DNA of 64,000 nt, from assembly GCF_001713455.1 (NCBI RefSeq), contig NZ_CP016464.1, positions 433,501 through 497,500 of the forward strand, read 5' to 3'. This document shows, in pieces, positions 30,552 through 37,171 of this stretch. Both the position numbers and the translations under genes were made by a program. How positions within the stretch are numbered: the stretch's first letter is position 1; every line of letters begins with the position of its first letter. Source of the stretch: Bosea sp. RAC05 (GTDB lineage: Bacteria; Pseudomonadota; Alphaproteobacteria; Rhizobiales; Beijerinckiaceae). The notes below the pieces were generated by a model. That model was not told where the DNA came from and made no database searches. It worked only from the letters and a program-made list of their open reading frames with translations.

Positions 30552-30577
30552 AGCCGCCTTCGGGCGGCTTGTTTTTT
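30552..30577 (+). terminator. Rho-independent terminator
   Basis: The stem AGCCGCC (30552-30558) pairs with GGCGGCT (30563-30569) around a TTCG tetraloop, followed by TGTTTTTT. It ends the 92-aa gene transcript and lies 50 bp before the transglutaminase gene. Confidence 0.9.
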
Positions 30578-30627
30578 GGATCGGCAGACCGCTCCTGCAC
30601 GGGCGCAGGGCGCAGCAGGACGCGACG

Positions 30628-31506
30628 ATGTATCTCCGCATTCGACATTCGACGACCTACCGCTATGGCGGGCCGGTGGCGTTCGGGCCGCATCGCCTGA
30701 TGCTGCGACCGCGCGACAGCTTCGACCTGCGGGTCGTCGACACCGCCCTGACCATCTCGCCACGGGCCCGTCTGCGCTGGATGCACGACGCCTATGGCAA
30801 CTCCGTCGCCATCGCCAACTTCGACGCGCCCGCCAACAAGCTCGACATCGTCAGCGAGCTGGTCGTGCAGCGCTTCGGCTCTGCGTTGCCGCGAACCGAG
30901 CTCGAGGCGGCGGCCGCGATGACGGGGGTCGTCTACACCGATGGCGAGCGCGCCGTCCTGCAGCCTTATCTCGACCTCGCGGCGGCTGATCCCGACCATG
31001 TGCTCGACCAGTGGCTGGCGGATTTTCGCAACCGCATCGGGCAGGGCTCCGGCCACCTCCTGCGCGATCTCGCCCACGCCATCCATGCCGGGTTGAGCTA
31101 CGCCCTGCGCTATGACGAGGGAACCCAGCACCCTGCCGACACGCTGCGCCTCCAGGCGGGATCCTGCCGCGACTACGCCTGGCTGTTCATCGAGCTGGCC
31201 CGCCGCATGGGCTTCGCCGCGCGCTTCGTCACCGGCTACATCCACGACCGCACGCCCAACGCGGCCGGGCTGGTCTCCACCGTGGGCCTGACCCATGCCT
31301 GGGCCGATGTCTTCATCCCGGGCGATGGCTGGGTCGAATTCGATCCCACCAACGACCTCGTCGCGGACCGGCAGCTGCTGCGGGTGGCGGTGGCCCGCGT
31401 GCCGGAGGACGCCTCGCCCGTTGCGGGCAGTTTCACCGGCCTGACAGGGTCTTTCCTGGGCCTGGGCGTCGGCGTGACCATCGAGGCCATCGACGCCCCG
31501 GCCTGA
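30628..31506 (+). CDS. Transglutaminase-like cysteine peptidase family protein
   Basis: 292 residues, cytoplasmic (no signal). The N-terminal beta domain opens MYLRIRHSTTYRYGGPV, as in the bacterial transglutaminase N-terminal family. The catalytic triad is visible: Cys180 in GSCRDYAWL, His223 in THAWADVF and Asp239 in WVEFDPTN. ATG 30628 follows AGGA by 7 bases; a longer frame to 30517 crosses the terminator and is rejected. Such proteins are predicted peptidases or transglutaminases, sometimes linked to alpha-E/circularly permuted ATP-grasp genes, which are not present here. It is convergent with the kinase gene of the stress locus. Confidence 0.9.
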   Translation: MYLRIRHSTTYRYGGPVAFGPHRLMLRPRDSFDLRVVDTALTISPRARLRWMHDAYGNSVAIANFDAPANKLDIVSELVVQRFGSALPRTELEAAAAMTGVVYTDGERAVLQPYLDLAAADPDHVLDQWLADFRNRIGQGSGHLLRDLAHAIHAGLSYALRYDEGTQHPADTLRLQAGSCRDYAWLFIELARRMGFAARFVTGYIHDRTPNAAGLVSTVGLTHAWADVFIPGDGWVEFDPTNDLVADRQLLRVAVARVPEDASPVAGSFTGLTGSFLGLGVGVTIEAIDAPA

Positions 31507-31532
31507 ATTTCCGCAGGACGGTCGCCTTTCCC

Positions 31533-33185
31533 CTACGACACGTGCCGGATGCGCCAGCTCCCCAGCCGGCGGCCCTCGGGCTGAGCGGACTGGACCGCCT
31601 CGATCTGGGCCACCAGTCCGGCGAACATCTTCGGCGGCGCGCTCGGCGCGATGTCGCGGTCGGCTTCCAGCGCGACCTCGAGCGTCGTTTCGTCGATGTC
31701 GCGCACGATGATCGTCAGGCTGACCCCCGGCGTGCTCCTGAGGACCCGCGAGGCGACGTCGACCACGAGGAAGCCGAGCGGGATGATCCGATCGACGGAG
31801 AGGGTGGCATCGGTGTCGAGGCGGCTCGCGACCCATTGGTCGCGCGTCCGGATGAGGTTGGTGATCATCGTCACCACGTCCTCGACGAACAGGTCGACTC
31901 GGACCGGCTGCATCTCGCCGTCGGCGAGCGTGAAACGATAGGCCGCCGACAGCACATGGACCCGCGTTTCGGCGTCGGCCAGGGCGAGCCTGGCCTCGTC
32001 GCGGTAGTCCCGCTTGGTCAGCCCGATATAGCTCTGGACCACCTGGAGGCTGTTCTTCACGCGGTGGTGGAGCTCGCGCACCAGGAAGCGGTTGTCGTCG
32101 AGCGCCGTCTGCAGCCGCCGCTGGCGAACCTCCTGCTCGTCGATCATCGTGTTGAAGGCTTCGGCGACGCTGCGGATGTCGCTGGGCATGTCCGGTGCGA
32201 TGACGGCCCGCGCATGGGGCTCGGTCGAGCGGGCGCGCGCCGTGGCTTCGATGCCGCGCAGCCAGTGCACGCAATGGCGGTCGATCGCCCGCAGATAGAC
32301 GAGGCAGAGCAGGATCAGCGTCAGGATCGGCGCGATCAGCAGGGCGAGAAACTGCATCCGCGCGGCCCGTTCGGGGGCATTGCCGAAGCTCGCGACGACA
32401 TAGAGATCGGGCGCCGTCACCAGCCGCGCGGCGTAGGCGCGCATCTGGCCCCCGCGGCTGCGCGCCTCCCAGCGCCCGTCCTCGACCGGAAAGCGGTCGG
32501 CTTCCGGCAGCCAGGACAGATCGTCGGGATTGGGCTCGCGGCGATGCATGATCACGGCCTCGCCCCGCGAGACCAGTGCGACGTTGACGCCGTCGCTTGT
32601 GCCGCCGAGTTCGAAGACCTGGTCGAGCAGGTCTGGGTCGGCCAGGAGCATCGCCTCCCGCAGGGCCGCGTCGGTCTCCATGCGGACCTGGGTGACGAGC
32701 CGCTCGGCTCCGCCGATGTTGACCTGGTCGAAACGGGCCGGAGGAAGCTGGATCCGGGTGCGGGTGGGCGAGCGCGGCAGCGATGCCTGCTGGGCGGCCA
32801 GCGCGGCCACCGAAGCCTCTGTCAGCGCGGGATCGACCGAGGCGAAGCAGGTCCGGCCGTCGGCGAGGACAATCCGAACCGCCTGGTAGCCGGGAATGCG
32901 CAGCAGCGTCTCCGCAACCGCCGCTCCGCACTCCGCGCCGGCGATGCCGTCTTTGGCGATCAGCGACCCCGAGGCGACGAGCGCGCGCAGCGCCCCGCGG
33001 TGCCAGACCCGCGTCCGCACCGCGAAATCGTCAGCGGTGCGCGACTGCGAGAGTTCGATCGCCGCAACCACGGTCCGGTAGGTGGTCACGGCCGCCAGCG
33101 CCGTGAGGCAGGCAATCGGCAGCGCGATCGCCACGAGCAGGGCGAGCAGCCGTCCCCGGACCGTGGGGAAGCGCGCGAGACGCAT
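31533..33185 (-). CDS. Membrane HRxxN-type sensor histidine kinase of the PhyR/EcfG locus, degenerate ATPase domain
   Basis: 550 residues. Membrane segment 1 at 12-33, a periplasmic sensor (about 40-275), segment 2 at 279-298, a HAMP-like linker, then the dimerisation helix with RELHHRVKNSLQ (370-381). His374 of the HRxxN motif is the likely phospho-acceptor. The ATP-binding domain is eroded: the N-box Asn falls on Arg480 (IPLGFLVVDVASRV), the usual terminal His is Ser484, and no D-x-G-x-G is found. It is the last gene of nepR-ecfG-kinase, with an ATGA overlap with ecfG. Related locus proteins control PhyR phosphorylation; Sphingomonas PhyP is a negative regulator. A phosphatase role is therefore inferred. 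Confidence 0.88.
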   Translation of the reverse strand: MRLARFPTVRGRLLALLVAIALPIACLTALAAVTTYRTVVAAIELSQSRTADDFAVRTRVWHRGALRALVASGSLIAKDGIAGAECGAAVAETLLRIPGYQAVRIVLADGRTCFASVDPALTEASVAALAAQQASLPRSPTRTRIQLPPARFDQVNIGGAERLVTQVRMETDAALREAMLLADPDLLDQVFELGGTSDGVNVALVSRGEAVIMHRREPNPDDLSWLPEADRFPVEDGRWEARSRGGQMRAYAARLVTAPDLYVVASFGNAPERAARMQFLALLIAPILTLILLCLVYLRAIDRHCVHWLRGIEATARARSTEPHARAVIAPDMPSDIRSVAEAFNTMIDEQEVRQRRLQTALDDNRFLVRELHHRVKNSLQVVQSYIGLTKRDYRDEARLALADAETRVHVLSAAYRFTLADGEMQPVRVDLFVEDVVTMITNLIRTRDQWVASRLDTDATLSVDRIIPLGFLVVDVASRVLRSTPGVSLTIIVRDIDETTLEVALEADRDIAPSAPPKMFAGLVAQIEAVQSAQPEGRRLGSWRIRHVS

Positions 33186-33745
33186 CAGCTTCCGACGATT
33201 TCGCTACTGACCCTTTGGATCGCGGCCGCGCTTCGGCGGTCCGGCCCGAGATCGTCGAGGCTGCCGATCGACAGCAGTTCGGCGAGCTTCGTCCGCGCGC
33301 GGTTCACCCGGCTCTTGATCGTGCCGATGGCGACGCCGCAGATCTCGGCAGTCTCCTCATAGGATAGGCCGGTCGCACCGACCATGATGAGCACCTCGCG
33401 CTGCTCCTCCGGCAGCTTGGCCAGCGCCTTGCGGAAGTCGGCCAGGTCGAGATGGCTCTCCTGATTGCCATGCGTCGCCATGCGCTCGGCATAGGTGCCC
33501 TCGCTGTCCTGCACCTCGCGGCCGCGCTTGCGATAGAGCGAGTAGTAGGTGTTGCGCAGGATGGTGAAGAGCCAGGCGCGCAGGCTGGTTCCGGGCTCGA
33601 ACTTGTCGGAATTGCCCCAGGCCTTCAGCAGCGTGTCCTGGACGAGATCGTCGGCCAGCTGGATCGACCCCGACAGCGAGGCCGCAAAGGCGCGCAGATT
33701 GGGAATTTCCTTGATGAGGCCGTCCTTGAATTCAGTTGAGCTCAT
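33185..33745 (-). CDS. ecfG: General stress response sigma factor EcfG
   Basis: An ECF sigma factor (186 residues) that directs RNA polymerase to GGAAC-N16/17-GTT promoters during general stress. Region 2 is seen in ADDLVQDTLLKAWGNSDKFEPGTSLRAWLFTILRNTYYS, written across about residues 31-69. Region 4 is seen in LPEEQREVLIMVGATGLSYEETAEICGVAIGTIKSRVNRAR near 111-151. It overlaps nepR by 14 bp upstream and the kinase by 4 bp downstream, so the three are tightly coupled. It is held inactive by NepR until phosphorylated PhyR titrates NepR. Nine matching promoters lie within 13 kb. Confidence 0.95.
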   Translation of the reverse strand: MSSTEFKDGLIKEIPNLRAFAASLSGSIQLADDLVQDTLLKAWGNSDKFEPGTSLRAWLFTILRNTYYSLYRKRGREVQDSEGTYAERMATHGNQESHLDLADFRKALAKLPEEQREVLIMVGATGLSYEETAEICGVAIGTIKSRVNRARTKLAELLSIGSLDDLGPDRRSAAAIQRVSSEIVGS

Positions 33746-33956
33746 CGGTTGATGCTCCGGCAGCGCGACGTTCGGTTGCCTCGAGCTGAGCGAGCAGCAC
33801 CAGAAACTTGTCGGGTACGGGGGCGTTCACGATGTCGTCGTAATGCGCTTTGAGGGAGCGGCCGATCGATTCCTGCACGCGCGGATCGAGCATGACCTCG
33901 GCATCGGCGTCCGCGCCGTCCTCCGGCGCGGCCATGGCTGAATCGACATTGCTCAT
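33732..33956 (-). CDS. nepR: Anti-sigma factor NepR
   Basis: 74 residues. The conserved core LDPRVQESIGRSLKAHYDDIVNAPVPDKFLVLLAQLE matches the two-helix NepR fold that binds EcfG, or phosphorylated PhyR in exchange. The N-terminal 20 residues are acidic and disordered-looking. It is the first gene of the nepR-ecfG-kinase operon behind an exact EcfG promoter, so the system is autoregulated. The small size and position opposite phyR are diagnostic. Confidence 0.95.
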   Translation of the reverse strand: MSNVDSAMAAPEDGADADAEVMLDPRVQESIGRSLKAHYDDIVNAPVPDKFLVLLAQLEATERRAAGASTDELN

Positions 33957-34066
33957 CTCGGCCCTCGTGCGATGCGCGCGCCTGCTTTTCCAGCAAGTCG
34001 CGCCTATACGTCAACACCTCCGGCGGATGCCCCCAGATGGCGATTCCGACACGGATAGTCCCCTTA

Positions 34067-34091
34067 AACAGGCGATCTCACGAAAGGTTCC
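34067..34091 (-). promoter_or_regulatory. EcfG promoter of the nepR-ecfG-kinase operon
   Basis: On the minus strand, GGAAC (34091-34087), N17, GTT (34069-34067), followed by TAAG. The predicted start is about 100 nt before nepR. I see no matching site for phyR on the plus strand in the same intergenic region. Confidence 0.8.
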
Positions 34092-34170
34092 GCCGTTTTT
34101 CAAAAATAAATCGCTTGTCATCGCGACGGCGGCGGTGCTCATTTCCGGCACATTTACAGAGGACATCTCT

Positions 34171-34971
34171 ATGTCGATTGCCAAGGAAATTGCGCCGCAT
34201 CTGCCCTATCTGCGCCGATTCGCCCGCGCCTTGACCGGGACCCAGGCCAGCGGCGACGCCTATGTCGTCGCCATGCTCGAAGCGCTCGTGCTCGACCCGT
34301 CTGCTTTCCCGCGTGACCTCAATCCCCGCATCGGCCTCTACCGCACCTTCCTGACGCTGTGGTCGTCGGTCGGGCTCAATACGGCGGACCCGTCTGCGCC
34401 CGTCACCCTCGGCCGCACCGCCGTCGAGCGCAATCTCGAAGCGCTGACGCCGCGGCCGCGCCAGGCCTTCCTGCTGCGCACGGTCGAAGGCTTCTCGATC
34501 GAGGAGGTCGGGGCCATCATGGGCGTGGCCGCCGCCGAGGCGGCCGTCCTCGTCCAGACGGCGGGTCAGGAGATCGCGGAGCAGGTCGCGACCGACGTGC
34601 TGATCATCGAGGACGAGCCGATCATCGCGCTCGACATCGAGACCATGGTCGAGGAGCTCGGCCACACCGTCACCGGCGTCGCCCGAACGCAGCGCGAGGC
34701 GATCGCGCTCGTCGCCAAGAAGCGCCCCGGTCTCGTCCTGGCGGACATCCAGCTCGCCGACGGCAGCTCGGGACTCGACGCGGTCAACGAGATCCTCGCC
34801 ACCATCGACGTGCCGGTGATCTTCATTACCGCCTATCCGGAGCGCCTGCTCACCGGCGACCGGCCCGAGCCCGCCTTCCTGATCACCAAGCCCTTCCAGC
34901 CGGAAGCGGTGAAGGCCGCCATCAGCCAGGCCCTGTTCTTCGACCGTCGCGCCGGCCGCAAGGCGGCCTGA
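34171..34971 (+). CDS. phyR: General stress response anti-anti-sigma regulator PhyR
   Basis: 266 residues. The N-terminal sigma-like output domain (1-135) mimics EcfG regions 2 and 4 (LPYLRRFARALTGTQASGDAYV; PRPRQAFLLRTVEGFSIEEVGAIMGV). The C-terminal receiver (142-266) has IIEDEP, phospho-acceptor Asp192 in LVLADIQLADG, and the Lys of ITKPFQP. When phosphorylated, PhyR binds NepR and frees EcfG. ATG 34171 follows AGAGGA by 8 bases; longer frames run back through nepR and are rejected. It is divergent from the nepR operon. No EcfG promoter is seen in front of it, unlike many relatives. Confidence 0.96.
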   Translation: MSIAKEIAPHLPYLRRFARALTGTQASGDAYVVAMLEALVLDPSAFPRDLNPRIGLYRTFLTLWSSVGLNTADPSAPVTLGRTAVERNLEALTPRPRQAFLLRTVEGFSIEEVGAIMGVAAAEAAVLVQTAGQEIAEQVATDVLIIEDEPIIALDIETMVEELGHTVTGVARTQREAIALVAKKRPGLVLADIQLADGSSGLDAVNEILATIDVPVIFITAYPERLLTGDRPEPAFLITKPFQPEAVKAAISQALFFDRRAGRKAA

Positions 34972-35097
34972 CCACCCTCTCCGCCCCGTCTTCCAGCCCG
35001 CGGTGCCCCGGTGCCGCGGGCTTTTCCATGCCGAAGGCCCGCGCGACGCGCAGGCTGACGAGTGGCCCGTGGCCCCCGCCCCATCCGTCCATCGCGC

Positions 35098-35122
35098 GGA
35101 ACATCCCGTCCGGACCGGCGTT
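35098..35122 (+). promoter_or_regulatory. EcfG promoter, 54-aa protein and extensin-like gene
   Basis: GGAAC (35098-35102), N17, GTT (35120-35122). It is about 55 bp upstream of the small gene at 35178. Confidence 0.75.
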
Positions 35123-35177
35123 GCCCGCCCAGCGGACACCGGTCGGCCCGGTCGTCCACGAGACGGGAGGATGAGGC

Positions 35178-35342
35178 ATGGTGATGACCTGTATCGCCGC
35201 GATCATCGGCGCATCGTCGCTTAGCGTCGCGCTGTTCGGCGGCATCGTTCCCCTCGGCGCGACGGTCGAGGAGGTCCTGTCGCTCGCGCTCGCGGGAACG
35301 ACCGCGCTCGCCGTCGCGAGCGCCGCTGCGTTGGACATCTGA
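35178..35342 (+). CDS. 54-residue hydrophobic small protein, stress-regulated
   Basis: ATG 35178 is preceded by a strong GGGAGGATGAGGC site. The product begins MVMTCIAAIIGASSLSVALF and ends AVASAAALDI. It has two hydrophobic stretches (about 5-28 and 32-51) separated by TVEEV, so it is probably a membrane hairpin or helical bundle. An exact EcfG promoter precedes it. The stop codon touches the first possible codons of the extensin-like gene (TGATCATT), which suggests coupled translation. I do not recognise a family; coding status rests on ribosome site, promoter and context. Confidence 0.6.
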   Translation: MVMTCIAAIIGASSLSVALFGGIVPLGATVEEVLSLALAGTTALAVASAAALDI

Positions 35343-35344
35343 TC

Positions 35345-36103
35345 ATTTTTGCCGGTCGCAGCAGCAGCCTGCGCCGCCGCGCGGGGTTCGCGGTCCTCGG
35401 GCTGGCCATGAGCCTGGCTGCGGCCCAGGCACAGCAGCCGCGCCCCGTCCTGCCGCCGCCGCGACCATCCGACGTGGCGCCCGGTGCCGCGCCCGCCGAC
35501 AGCCGCCCGCCGGTGCCCGACCCTGCCGGTCCGCCCTCCTCCTGCGTCGCGGCGCTGACGGCTCGGCACGGTGCCGACCTGCGTGTGACGCCTCGTCCGG
35601 CGAGTCCCGACGGTGCCTGTCTCGTGGTCGACCCCGTCGAGATCGCGGCGCTCTCGGTGGGGGAAGGCCCCGGCCGCCGCCGCATCGAACTCCAGCCGCC
35701 GGCGATCCTCAGCTGCGAGATGGCGGGTGTGGTCGCGCAATGGCTGGAAACCACCGTCCAGCCCCTCGCCAAAGGCCATTTCGGCCGCGATCTGGTGGCT
35801 CTGCGGGTCGGCGGCGGGTATGAGTGCCGCCATCGCAACCGGGGCGCCGGGGGCCCCCTCAGCGAGCACGCCACGGGCCGAGCGCTCGACATCTTCGGCT
35901 TCGAGATCGGCGAGGCTCCGGCCCGGCTTTCGGTCTCCGTCACGCCTTCAGGGGATCATCAGGCTTTTCTGGCGGCGATCCGGCAATCCGCCTGCGGGGC
36001 TTTCGCCACGGCGCTGGGCCCGGGGTCCGACGCCGCGCATGCCGACCATCTCCATGTCGACATCAAGCCCCGTGGCTCGCCCGCCGGTCGCTTCTGTCAG
36101 TAG
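35345..36103 (+). CDS. Extensin-like C-terminal domain protein, exported
   Basis: The recognised part has the extensin-like fold found in many Hyphomicrobiales: CEMAGVVAQWLETTVQPLA, GGGYECRHRNRG, HATGRALDIFGFEI and HADHLHVDI, with a His/Asp pattern like D,D-peptidases, so a cell-wall role is inferred. The first ATG is at 35408, but the codons before it (LRRRAGFAVLGLA, then MSLAAAQA-QQ) complete a textbook signal peptide that the ATG would cut in half. No ATG, GTG or TTG exists between the in-frame TAG and 35408, so a rare start (ATT 35345, ATC 35342 or CTG 35339) coupled to the 54-aa gene is proposed. If not, the start is 35408. Confidence 0.75.
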   Translation: MFAGRSSSLRRRAGFAVLGLAMSLAAAQAQQPRPVLPPPRPSDVAPGAAPADSRPPVPDPAGPPSSCVAALTARHGADLRVTPRPASPDGACLVVDPVEIAALSVGEGPGRRRIELQPPAILSCEMAGVVAQWLETTVQPLAKGHFGRDLVALRVGGGYECRHRNRGAGGPLSEHATGRALDIFGFEIGEAPARLSVSVTPSGDHQAFLAAIRQSACGAFATALGPGSDAAHADHLHVDIKPRGSPAGRFCQ

Positions 36104-36378
36104 GCCTCCGCAACCGCGGCGGCGAGGTCCCTGGACTTTGTTGCGGCGAGCGCGCCGGGCGCCTGCGCCGGGCCGGGCCATGCGCCCGGGCGCGCCCGAC
36201 GGGCTGCGCCGGAACGCCGCGCCGCCAGGATGTCGAGTGCCAGCTCGCGCTCGAAGCCTTGCAAAATCAGGGATTCCAGCTCCCAGAACGGGGCCGCTGG
36301 CAAGGCTTCGCCGCCGAGGGAGACGACAAACGGCGGTGCCTGATCCTGACTCACGACTGACGGCCCTTCATGATTCAT
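36097..36378 (-). CDS. 93-residue protein of unknown function, stress-regulated
   Basis: A minus-strand frame with the conserved-looking core PPFVVSLGGEALPAAPFWELESLILQGFERELALDIL followed by an Arg/Ala/Pro-rich tail. No membrane segment. An exact EcfG promoter on the same strand ends at 36388, so the transcript would begin at about 36381-36379 and the ATG at 36378 would be essentially leaderless. A GTG at 36354 with GAAGGG upstream is the alternative start. The stop overlaps the end of the extensin-like gene tail to tail. No family recognised. Confidence 0.6.
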   Translation of the reverse strand: MNHEGPSVVSQDQAPPFVVSLGGEALPAAPFWELESLILQGFERELALDILAARRSGAARRARPGAWPGPAQAPGALAATKSRDLAAAVAEAY

Positions 36379-36387
36379 GGCAGATAC

Positions 36388-36412
36388 AACGCAGCAGAGA
36401 TTGACCCGTTCC
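36388..36412 (-). promoter_or_regulatory. EcfG promoter (minus strand) of the 93-aa gene
   Basis: On the minus strand, GGAAC (36412-36408), N17, GTT (36390-36388). It stands back to back with the plus-strand EcfG promoter, the two GGAAC elements being 9 bp apart. Confidence 0.75.
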
Positions 36413-36421
36413 AGCTTGCGC

Positions 36422-36446
36422 GGAACTGTGCCCTCGGTGGGGCGTT
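36422..36446 (+). promoter_or_regulatory. EcfG promoter of the DUF992 gene
   Basis: GGAAC (36422-36426), N17, GTT (36444-36446). The predicted start lies about 25 nt before the DUF992 ATG. Confidence 0.78.
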
Positions 36447-36477
36447 TGGTGGACACCTTCATGTCAGGAGCTTCCCG

Positions 36478-36981
36478 ATGATCACGCGGCCTTCGAAGCC
36501 GATCCTTGCTGCTATTGTCGCGGCAGCCGGCCTTCTGGTTTCCGGCTTGGCCGCATCCGCCCAGTCCGGATCGCCGGCGGGGCGCCTGAGGTGCAACGTC
36601 GGGGCCGGTCTTGGCCAAGTCGTCACCTCGCAGCGGCCGATGAACTGTACCTTCACGCCGCGCCGCGGGCCGGCGCAGCGCTATGTCGGCATCGTCCGCA
36701 ATTTCGGCATCGATCTCGGGAAGAACCGCGCCACCACGATGTCGTGGCGCGTCTACGGGCCCTATGCACGCGCTCCCCTGGGGGCGCTGTCGGGTCGCTA
36801 TGTCGGCGCGACGGCCGGAGCCTCTGTCGGGGTCGGCGGCAGCGCCAACCTGCTGGTCGGCGGCAACAACAACGAGGTCACCCTTCAGCCGCTGTCGCTT
36901 CAGGGTTCGCGCGGGATCAACGCGGCGCTCGGCGTGACCGGGTTCGAATTGTCGCTGGTCGAGCCGGGCCGGGGCCGTTGA
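36478..36981 (+). CDS. DUF992 family exported protein
   Basis: 167 residues from ATG 36478, which has AGGAG 7-8 bases upstream and gives a clean signal peptide (PILAAIVAAAGLLVSGLAASAQS). The frame opens earlier at 36370 but that would start before the EcfG promoter. The DUF992 pattern is clear: RLRCNVGAGLGQVVTSQRPMNC, YVGIVRNFGIDLG, SGRYVGATAGASVGVGGSANLLVGG and a final strand with FELSLV. The two Cys may form a disulfide. The family is confined mostly to Alphaproteobacteria and has no known function; here it sits under EcfG control. Confidence 0.88.
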   Translation: MITRPSKPILAAIVAAAGLLVSGLAASAQSGSPAGRLRCNVGAGLGQVVTSQRPMNCTFTPRRGPAQRYVGIVRNFGIDLGKNRATTMSWRVYGPYARAPLGALSGRYVGATAGASVGVGGSANLLVGGNNNEVTLQPLSLQGSRGINAALGVTGFELSLVEPGRGR

Positions 36982-37043
36982 CCCCGGGGCGACCATCCCG
37001 GGGAACCCGGCTCACCGCAGGGTGACGGTTTGCTAACCGTATC

Positions 37044-37069
37044 CGTTCAAATTGACGCGGATTTGAACG
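37044..37069. repeat. Perfect inverted repeat upstream of the response regulator
   Basis: CGTTCAAAT (37044-37052) and ATTTGAACG (37061-37069) form a perfect 9-bp inverted repeat around TGACGCGG. It lies 60 bp after the DUF992 stop and about 30 bp before the next EcfG promoter, with no T run. It could be an operator or an RNA hairpin. Confidence 0.6.
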
Positions 37070-37097
37070 ACGTCATGGGTGCCGGGGGCCGAAGTCC

Positions 37098-37122
37098 GGA
37101 ACATGGACAAGGCTCTGCCGTT
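37098..37122 (+). promoter_or_regulatory. EcfG promoter of the single-domain response regulator
   Basis: GGAAC (37098-37102), N17, GTT (37120-37122). It is 50 bp before the response-regulator ATG. Confidence 0.78.
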
Positions 37123-37171
37123 GTCCTCCCATGATCGTCAGTGTTCACAGAGTAAAGGAGGCGCGGGAGTC

